From: an uncultured Shinella sp.
Lineage (GTDB): Bacteria > Pseudomonadota > Alphaproteobacteria > Rhizobiales > Rhizobiaceae
DNA length: 20,409 bases
Direction of reading: 5' to 3'
Assembly: GCF_946479415.1 (NCBI RefSeq)
Contig: NZ_CAMLFY010000080.1
Span: forward strand, 1-20,409
How positions within the stretch are numbered: position 1 is the first letter of the stretch; each line of letters opens with the position of its first letter. Both the position numbers and the translations under genes were made by a program. Positions 15,465-20,409 of the stretch are shown here, piece by piece. The notes under the pieces were generated by a model that was given only the letters and a program-made list of their open reading frames with translations, did no database searches and was not told the origin of the DNA.

Positions 15465-15518
15465 CGTAATATTCCTCCTGGCCCTCGCAAGGGACTCAAA
15501 CCCGCCTCAACCTGCATC

Positions 15519-15530
15519 GGATCATGATCC
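15519..15530. repeat. Perfect 12-bp palindrome in the transporter leader
   Basis: GGATCATGATCC lies about 55 nt upstream of the transporter start, within the predicted 5' leader. It is too short for a stable RNA hairpin with a normal loop and may be an operator or chance. Confidence 0.4.
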
Positions 15531-15539
15531 ACGCCATAC

Positions 15540-15569
15540 CGATAGGCTAGTGTGACAGGAATACGTCAA
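15540..15569 (-). promoter_or_regulatory. Candidate promoter and Pho-box-like site for the Na+/Pi transporter
   Basis: On the minus strand TTGACG (15569-15564), 18-nt spacer, CTATCG (15545-15540) can serve as a promoter with a leader of about 75 nt. Overlapping it is a Pho-box-like direct repeat, TTGACGT-ATTC-CTGTCAC (15569-15552), compared with the PhoB half-site CTGTCAT spaced 11 nt centre to centre. One half matches 6 of 7, the other 4 of 7. A third weak half-site would be GCCTATC. The gene product makes PhoB control plausible. Confidence 0.35.
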
Positions 15570-15583
15570 TAATTTCAAAAAAA

Positions 15584-15651
15584 TTTGTTTCGCCGACGAA
15601 CAAAATCGCCAAGCGCTGTCCGATCTGCGCCAGCCATGATTTTCCCATGGC
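15584..15651. repeat. Inverted repeats in the ppiD upstream region
   Basis: Two dyads lie in the 280-bp divergent region (15465-15744). The first is TTTGTT-T-CG / CG-AACAAA with loop CCGA (15584-15604), a near-perfect stem with one bulged T, preceded by an A/T-rich tract at 15570-15586. The second is GCCATG (15633-15638) / CATGGC (15646-15651), a 6-bp stem with a 7-nt loop. Neither is followed by a T-run. I could not identify a confident ppiD promoter; a TTCAAT with GATAAG about 15 nt later, near 15670-15696, is a weak possibility. Confidence 0.4.
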
Positions 15652-15744
15652 ATCAACGCGGTCTGCGCACTTCAATTCGCGCAAACTTTCCGATAAGAGA
15701 CGAACTCCGGCCGCATGGCCGCCGATTTTGAGGAAATGTAGACG

Positions 15745-17634
15745 ATGCTCGAAGCCCTGAGAAGCGCTGCCCAGACCTGGGTGGCAAAAGCCTTGATGAT
15801 CGTATTGGTCGGTTCCTTTGCGATCTGGGGTGTTTCGAGCTCGCTGGTGACGGGCGCATCGAATTCAGTCGTCACGGTCGGTGACGTCAGCGTTTCGCCG
15901 ACGGATTTCCGCCTCGCCTATGAGCGCCAGGTCGCAACGCTCTCGCAGCGCTTCGGCACGCGCCTCAATGCCGAACAGGCCCGCGCCTTCGGCGTCGAAA
16001 ACCAGGTCTTTGCCGAACTCGTCGCCGGTGCGGCACTCGACCAGCTGTCGCGCGACATGAACCTCGGCCTCTCCGAGGGCCGCCTCGCCCAGCTGATCGC
16101 CGACGATCCGGCCTTCAAGGGCGTCAACGGCCAGTTCGACCGAACGGCCTTCTCTGCCGTGCTGCGCAATGCCGGCCTGCGCGAGAACGACTATATCAAC
16201 AACCGCAGCCAGGTTGCCGTACGCACGCAGATCGTCGAAGCGGTTTCCGACGGCTACAAGGCGCCGGAAGCGCTGACCACTGCGCTGCGCCAGTACCGTA
16301 ACGAATCCCGCACCATCGACTTCCTGCTCCTGAGCAACGCCAATATCGACCCGATCAAGACGCCGGGCGACGATGTGCTCGCGCCCTGGTTCGAGCAGAA
16401 CAAGGCGAAGTACCGCGCGCCGGAATACCGCAAGTTCGTCTATGTCGCGCTGGAGCCGAAGGATCTCGTCGACACCGCCGCCATCACCGAGGACATGGTG
16501 AAGGCGGAATATGAGCGCATCAAGGACAAGTACCGCACGCCGGCCACACGCACGATCGAGCAGCTGACCTTCAAGGATCGCGCCGCCGCCGATGCCGCCG
16601 CCGCCAAGCTCGCCTCCGGCACGACCTTCGACGCGCTGGTGACCGCGGAAGGCAAGACCGCAGCCGACGTGCTGCTGGGTGATTTCACGCAGGCGAACGT
16701 TCCCGACCAGAAGCTCGCCGAGCCGGCCTTCGCCGTTGCGGCGAACGGCGGCACGACGCCCGTCATCGACGGCACCTTCGGCCCGATCATCCTGCGCGTC
16801 ACCAATATCCGTCCGGAAACCACCAAGACCTACGACGAGGTCAAGGAAGAGTTGCGCAACGAGCTGGCGCTCTCGGAAGCCGCCGACGGCATTCTCGCCG
16901 TGCACGACCGCATCGAGGACAGCCGCGCCGAAGGCCTGACGCTGGCCGAGGCCGCCGCCAAGAACAACCTCAAGGCCGTCACCGTCGAGGCCGCCGATGC
17001 GCAGGGCAACGACCAGAAGGGCGACGAGATCGCAGCCCTTCCGGAAAAGGCCGCCCTGCTCGGCGAAGTCTTCAAGACCGACGTCGGCACCGAAACCCAG
17101 CCGATCAATGTCGGCCGCGAAGGTTATGCCTGGTTCGAAGTGCTCGACGTGATCCCGGATCGCGACCGCACGCTCGATGAAGTGCGCGACCGCGTCGCCG
17201 CCGACTGGACGGCCGAGCAGCAGCGCCAGGCACTCGCCAAGAAGGCCGGAGAACTGGCCGAGCGCGTGCGCAAGGGCGGCGATCTCACCACCATCGCCAG
17301 CGAGCTCGGCCTGACCGTCGAAAACAAGACGGGCCTGCACCGCGGCGCACAGGACGCGATCCTCAGCCCGGCGACCATCGCCTCGGCGTTTTCCGGCCCG
17401 GTCGGCACGGTTGCCAACACGCCCGGCACGGATGGCGAAGGCCAAATCCTGCTGAAGGTGACGGAAGTCAATGCCGACGCGACGACCGATGCGCTGTCGA
17501 ACGACGAACAGCAGATCGAAGCCGTCGCCCGCGCCAGCGGCGACGACATCCTCGACCAGATGGTGAGCGCGCTCCAGACGTCCTACGGCGTCTCGATCAA
17601 CCGCACGCTCGCCGAGCAGAACATGACGCGATAA
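15745..17634 (+). CDS. ppiD: PpiD/SurA-type membrane-anchored peptidyl-prolyl isomerase/chaperone
   Basis: This 629-residue protein has one N-terminal membrane anchor at about residues 15-35 (KALMIVLVGSFAIWGVSSSLV), followed by a large periplasmic region, the PpiD architecture. A SurA_N-like chaperone segment follows (SPTDFRLAYERQVATLSQRFG, then DDPAFKGVNGQFDRTAF, a phrase typical of PpiD). A degenerate parvulin domain lies at about 262-355, and further SurA/PpiD-like sequence runs to the C-terminus. PpiD proteins act at the SecYEG exit as chaperones for envelope proteins and their parvulin domain is often catalytically inactive, which fits the loose match here. Start ATG has GAGGAAA upstream (AGGA at 15731-15734); an ATG at 15736 runs straight into TAG. 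The gene is only 15 nt from trpD, so it probably leads that operon. Confidence 0.9.
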   Translation: MLEALRSAAQTWVAKALMIVLVGSFAIWGVSSSLVTGASNSVVTVGDVSVSPTDFRLAYERQVATLSQRFGTRLNAEQARAFGVENQVFAELVAGAALDQLSRDMNLGLSEGRLAQLIADDPAFKGVNGQFDRTAFSAVLRNAGLRENDYINNRSQVAVRTQIVEAVSDGYKAPEALTTALRQYRNESRTIDFLLLSNANIDPIKTPGDDVLAPWFEQNKAKYRAPEYRKFVYVALEPKDLVDTAAITEDMVKAEYERIKDKYRTPATRTIEQLTFKDRAAADAAAAKLASGTTFDALVTAEGKTAADVLLGDFTQANVPDQKLAEPAFAVAANGGTTPVIDGTFGPIILRVTNIRPETTKTYDEVKEELRNELALSEAADGILAVHDRIEDSRAEGLTLAEAAAKNNLKAVTVEAADAQGNDQKGDEIAALPEKAALLGEVFKTDVGTETQPINVGREGYAWFEVLDVIPDRDRTLDEVRDRVAADWTAEQQRQALAKKAGELAERVRKGGDLTTIASELGLTVENKTGLHRGAQDAILSPATIASAFSGPVGTVANTPGTDGEGQILLKVTEVNADATTDALSNDEQQIEAVARASGDDILDQMVSALQTSYGVSINRTLAEQNMTR

Positions 17635-17649
17635 GGAGAAGGGAGCCGC

Positions 17650-18672
17650 ATGTCCGACCTGAAACCCTTTATCGCCAAGGTCGCTGCCGGCAATGCGCTG
17701 GACCGCGAGGAAGCCCGCGGCGCCTTCGAGATCATCATGTCGGGTGCCGCCACCCCTTCGCAGATCGGCGGCTTCCTGATGGCGCTGCGCGTGCGCGGCG
17801 AGACCGTGGATGAGATTTACGGCGCCGTCGGCTCCATGCGCGCCCGCATGCTGCCGGTCAGCGTTCCCGCCGATGCCATGGATATCGTCGGCACGGGTGG
17901 TGACGGCGCCGGCACCTACAATATCTCGACGCTCGCGGCGATCATCGTCGCGGGTGCCGGCGTTCCGGTGGCCAAACACGGCAACCGCGCGCTGAGCTCG
18001 AAATCCGGCACGGCGGATGCCCTCTCCTGCCTTGGCGTAAAGCTCGATATCGGACCCGCCGAAATCGCCCGCTGCGTGCACGACGCCGGCCTCGGCTTCA
18101 TGTTCGCCCAGCTGCACCATTCCGCCATGAAGCATGTCGGCCCGTCGCGCGTCGAACTCGGCACGCGCACGATCTTCAACCTGCTCGGTCCGCTCTCCAA
18201 TCCCGGCGGCGTCAAGCGTCAGCTGCTCGGCGTCTTCTCGCCGCACTGGCTGGTGCCGATCGCCGAAGTGATGCGCGATCTCGGCTCGGAGAGCATCTGG
18301 GTTGTGCATGGCGAAGGCCTCGACGAGATTACCACCACGGGCACCACGAAGGTCGCCGCGCTCGAAAACGGCAAGATCCGCACCTTCGAGCTGACGCCGG
18401 CCGATTTCGGCCTGCCGCAAGTAGCACTTGACGATCTGCGTGGCGGCGACGGCGCGTACAATGCCGCCGCCCTGCTCTCCGTGCTCGGCGGCGCGCATAT
18501 GCCCTACCGTGACATCTCGCTGGCCAATGCGAGCGCCTCCCTCGTCGTTGCCGGCAAGGCGGAGACACTGAAGGACGGCATGCGGCTTGCGACCGAATCG
18601 CTCGAAAGCGGCCGCGCCCGCACCGCGCTGGAACGTCTCGTTGCGGTTTCCAACGAAGCGCCAGCGGAGTAG
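17650..18672 (+). CDS. trpD: Anthranilate phosphoribosyltransferase TrpD
   Basis: This 340-residue enzyme joins anthranilate and phosphoribosyl pyrophosphate in the second step from chorismate to tryptophan. The PRPP-binding [11 protein letters not shown] loop starts at residue 81. The signature [15 protein letters not shown] lies at about 109-123 and [30 protein letters not shown] follows in pieces further on, as expected for this family. Length is normal and the protein is a stand-alone TrpD, not a TrpG-TrpD fusion. The start has AAGGAG plus GGGAG upstream, 15 nt after ppiD. No leader peptide or trp attenuator is possible in such a short gap, so any tryptophan control must act further upstream or on enzyme activity. 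Confidence 0.97.
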   Translation: MSDLKPFIAKVAAGNALDREEARGAFEIIMSGAATPSQIGGFLMALRVRGETVDEIYGAVGSMRARMLPVSVPADAMDIVGTGGDGAGTYNISTLAAIIVAGAGVPVAKHGNRALSSKSGTADALSCLGVKLDIGPAEIARCVHDAGLGFMFAQLHHSAMKHVGPSRVELGTRTIFNLLGPLSNPGGVKRQLLGVFSPHWLVPIAEVMRDLGSESIWVVHGEGLDEITTTGTTKVAALENGKIRTFELTPADFGLPQVALDDLRGGDGAYNAAALLSVLGGAHMPYRDISLANASASLVVAGKAETLKDGMRLATESLESGRARTALERLVAVSNEAPAE

Positions 18673-18680
18673 GATTGGCC

Positions 18681-19496
18681 ATGACCGATATCCTGAAGAA
18701 GATCGAAGCCTACAAGCTCGAAGAGATCGCCGCCGCCAAGGCGCGGGTTGCCCCTGCCGAGCTGCGCGCCCGCATCCGCGATCAGGAGCCGCCGCGCGGC
18801 TTCTTCGCCAGCCTCAAGGACAAGAAGGCCGACGGCCAGTTCGGCCTGATTGCCGAAATCAAGAAGGCGAGCCCCTCCAAGGGCCTCATCCGTCCGGATT
18901 TCGATCCGCCGGCACTGGCCAAGGCCTATGAGGCCGGCGGCGCCGCCTGCCTTTCCGTGCTGACGGACACGCCGAGCTTTCAGGGCGCACCCGAATTCCT
19001 GACCGCCGCCCGCGAAGCCTGCGCGCTGCCGGCGCTGCGCAAGGATTTCATGTTCGACAGCTACCAGATGCTGGAAGCCCGCGCCTGGGGTGCGGATTGC
19101 ATCCTGCTCATCATGGCTTCGCTCAGCGACGACACGGCAAAAATGCTGGAAGACGCCGCCTTCTCGCTCGGCATGGACGTGCTGATCGAGGTGCATGACG
19201 AAGAAGAGATGGAACGGGCGCTGAAGCTCAAGTCCAAGCTCGTCGGCATCAACAACCGTAACCTGCGCACCTTCGAAGTCGATCTCGCCGTCTCCGAAAA
19301 GCTCGCCGGCATGGTGCCGGATGATCGCCTGCTCGTCGGCGAAAGCGGCATCTTCACCCATGCCGATTGCGCGCGCCTCGGCAAAACAGGCATTTCCACC
19401 TTCCTCGTCGGCGAAAGCCTGATGCGCAAGGACGACGTAGCGGCGGCGACCCGCGAACTGCTGACCGGCGCCCCCGGCATGCTGGCTGCGGAATAA
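18681..19496 (+). CDS. trpC: Indole-3-glycerol phosphate synthase TrpC
   Basis: This 271-residue TIM-barrel enzyme closes the indole ring from CdRP in tryptophan synthesis. The phosphate- and substrate-contacting motif [10 protein letters not shown] is at residues 59-68, followed by [25 protein letters not shown], and [13 protein letters not shown]. The [10 protein letters not shown] segment and GESLMRKDD near the end complete the family pattern. It is monofunctional: there is no fused TrpF domain. The ATG at 18681 has AGGA at 18671-18674 overlapping the trpD stop; a TTG two codons earlier is less likely. The gap to trpD is 8 nt and to moaC 13 nt, so the three are very probably cotranscribed. 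Confidence 0.97.
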   Translation: MTDILKKIEAYKLEEIAAAKARVAPAELRARIRDQEPPRGFFASLKDKKADGQFGLIAEIKKASPSKGLIRPDFDPPALAKAYEAGGAACLSVLTDTPSFQGAPEFLTAAREACALPALRKDFMFDSYQMLEARAWGADCILLIMASLSDDTAKMLEDAAFSLGMDVLIEVHDEEEMERALKLKSKLVGINNRNLRTFEVDLAVSEKLAGMVPDDRLLVGESGIFTHADCARLGKTGISTFLVGESLMRKDDVAAATRELLTGAPGMLAAE

Positions 19497-19509
19497 TGGT
19501 GGTCGAGAA

Positions 19510-20004
19510 ATGACCGGGGAGGCCCGCACGCTCACCCATATCGGCGCCTCCGGCGAGGCGCACATGGTCGATGTCGGCGATAAGGCCGAGACCGTGCGCA
19601 TCGCCGTCGCCGAGGGTTTCATCCGCATGGCGCCCGCGACGCTCGACCTCATTCTCAAGGGCGACGCCAAGAAGGGCGACGTGATCGGCACGGCGCGGCT
19701 TGCCGGCATCATGGCCGCCAAGCAGACGTCCAATCTCATCCCGCTCTGCCACCCGCTGATACTGACCAAGGTGACGGTCGATATCCGCGAGGATCGCGCC
19801 CTGCCCGGCCTGCGCATCGAGGCCATGGCAAAGCTCACCGGCCGCACCGGCGTCGAGATGGAGGCGCTGACGGCCGTCAGCGTCGCGTGCCTGACGATCT
19901 ACGACATGGCCAAGGCGGCCGACCGCGAGATGGAGATCGGCGGCGTGCGCCTTGCCGAAAAGTCCGGCGGCCGCTCCGGCGATTACAAACGCAGAGATCC
20001 CTGA
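19510..20004 (+). CDS. moaC: Cyclic pyranopterin monophosphate synthase MoaC
   Basis: This 164-residue enzyme works with MoaA to turn GTP into cyclic pyranopterin monophosphate, the first intermediate of molybdenum cofactor synthesis. Conserved elements are all present: MVDVGDK near the N-terminus, [14 protein letters not shown] with His81, [24 protein letters not shown] with Asp132 and Lys135, and [12 protein letters not shown] at the C-terminus. These residues correspond to the catalytic His, Asp and Lys of characterised MoaC. Length is normal. The Shine-Dalgarno is weak (GGTGGT/GAGA), which may mean translation is coupled to trpC. The stop codon overlaps the moeA start by one base (TGATG). 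Confidence 0.96.
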   Translation: MTGEARTLTHIGASGEAHMVDVGDKAETVRIAVAEGFIRMAPATLDLILKGDAKKGDVIGTARLAGIMAAKQTSNLIPLCHPLILTKVTVDIREDRALPGLRIEAMAKLTGRTGVEMEALTAVSVACLTIYDMAKAADREMEIGGVRLAEKSGGRSGDYKRRDP

Positions 20005-20409
20005 TGTCCCTTCTCCCCGTTGCCGACGCCCTCGACCGCCTGCTTTCCGCGGCCAAGCCCACGCAACGGACGGAAAAGGTTTCGCTTCATGATGCAGACG
20101 GCCGCGTGCTGGCCGAAGACGTCGCCGCCCGCCTTACCCAGCCGCCCTTCGATAATTCCGCCATGGATGGCTACGCCGTTCGCCACGCCGATATCGCCGC
20201 GCTCGGGTCCATCCTCCAGGTCGTCGGCACCTCGGCGGCCGGCCATGCCTTCGACGGAACGGCCGGCCCCGGCGAGGCCGTGCGCATCTTCACCGGCGCA
20301 CCGCTGCCCGCCTTCGCCGATACGGTGCTGCTGCAGGAAGACGCTGAAAAGCTGGACGGCGAGCGCATCCGCACCACTTTCCTGACGCCCAAGGGTCGCC
20401 ACATCCGCC
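20004..20409 (+). CDS. moeA: Molybdopterin molybdenumtransferase MoeA, 5' part (runs off the window)
   Basis: The open frame continues to the last base, giving 135 codons of the roughly 400-residue MoeA, which inserts molybdate into adenylated molybdopterin. The start [14 protein letters not shown] is followed by the hallmark PPFDNSAMDGYAVR at about residues 47-60 and RIFTGAPLPAFADTVLLQED near residues 95-114. The ATG overlaps the moaC stop by one base. No frameshift or stop occurs in the visible part. The truncation is due only to the window edge. Confidence 0.94.
   Translation, partial: MSLLPVADALDRLLSAAKPTQRTEKVSLHDADGRVLAEDVAARLTQPPFDNSAMDGYAVRHADIAALGSILQVVGTSAAGHAFDGTAGPGEAVRIFTGAPLPAFADTVLLQEDAEKLDGERIRTTFLTPKGRHIR

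Noticed and set aside
17635..17649. A trp leader peptide or attenuator before trpD
   Set aside because: Only 15 nt separate the ppiD stop from the trpD start, mostly occupied by the ribosome binding site.
15865..18498. An 877-codon open frame on the minus strand opposite ppiD and trpD
   Set aside because: It spans two well-defined genes and their boundary, and its composition is typical of antisense frames in high-GC DNA.
19497..19509. A molybdenum cofactor riboswitch before moaC
   Set aside because: The gap is 13 nt, far too short for such an element.
1..20409. CRISPR arrays, insertion sequences, phage genes, tRNA or rRNA genes
   Set aside because: I saw no regularly spaced repeats, transposase or integrase motifs, terminal inverted repeats, or tRNA-like cloverleaf sequences; every sizeable stretch is accounted for by core chromosomal genes.

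Overview
This is an ordinary, gene-dense stretch of an alphaproteobacterial chromosome, most likely from the family Rhizobiaceae (Rhizobium/Agrobacterium/Ensifer/Shinella type). The assignment rests on strongly G/C-ending codons, the character of the proteins (Mfd starting MIPGF, RecG starting MRPALLDPLFAPL, a long single-span PpiD), and the gene groupings sdhE-mfd next to divergent recG, glmU-glmS, and ppiD-trpD-trpC-moaC-moeA. I see no mobile element, CRISPR array, RNA gene or sign of recent transfer. Gaps between genes are short; the longest is 280 bp.

Layout. (1) 105-1916, + strand: a periplasmic family-5 solute-binding protein of YejA type, with no permease genes in view. (2) 2072-2737, + strand: a FrnE/DsbA-like thioredoxin-fold protein with its own candidate promoter and a clear intrinsic terminator. 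(3) 2790-6607, - strand: sdhE-mfd with a 4-nt ATGA overlap, served by a good candidate sigma-70 promoter. (4) 6711-8816, + strand: recG, divergent from sdhE; its ATG has no ribosome binding site and may be leaderless. (5) 8906-9121, + strand: a 71-residue exported protein of unknown function. (6) 9188-13747, - strand: glmU, glmS, a GNAT acetyltransferase (ATGA overlap with glmS) and a DUF502 membrane protein. (7) 13818-15464, - strand: a Na+/phosphate cotransporter with a C-terminal PhoU-like domain. (8) 15745 to the window end, + strand: ppiD, trpD, trpC, moaC and a 3'-truncated moeA, tightly packed.

Functions. Mfd and RecG are the two related superfamily-2 DNA translocases of repair (transcription-coupled repair; fork regression and recombination), transcribed divergently from one short intergenic region. 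GlmS and GlmU make UDP-N-acetylglucosamine for peptidoglycan and lipopolysaccharide. The last cluster combines envelope protein folding (PpiD), two tryptophan steps (TrpD, TrpC) and two molybdenum cofactor steps (MoaC, MoeA).

I did not find a convincing undescribed system. The points most worth a second look are the back-to-back sdhE/recG promoters with a possibly leaderless recG, the small exported protein after recG, a candidate Pho box before the phosphate transporter, and unexplained inverted repeats at 1926-1955, 12347-12360 and 15519-15651.
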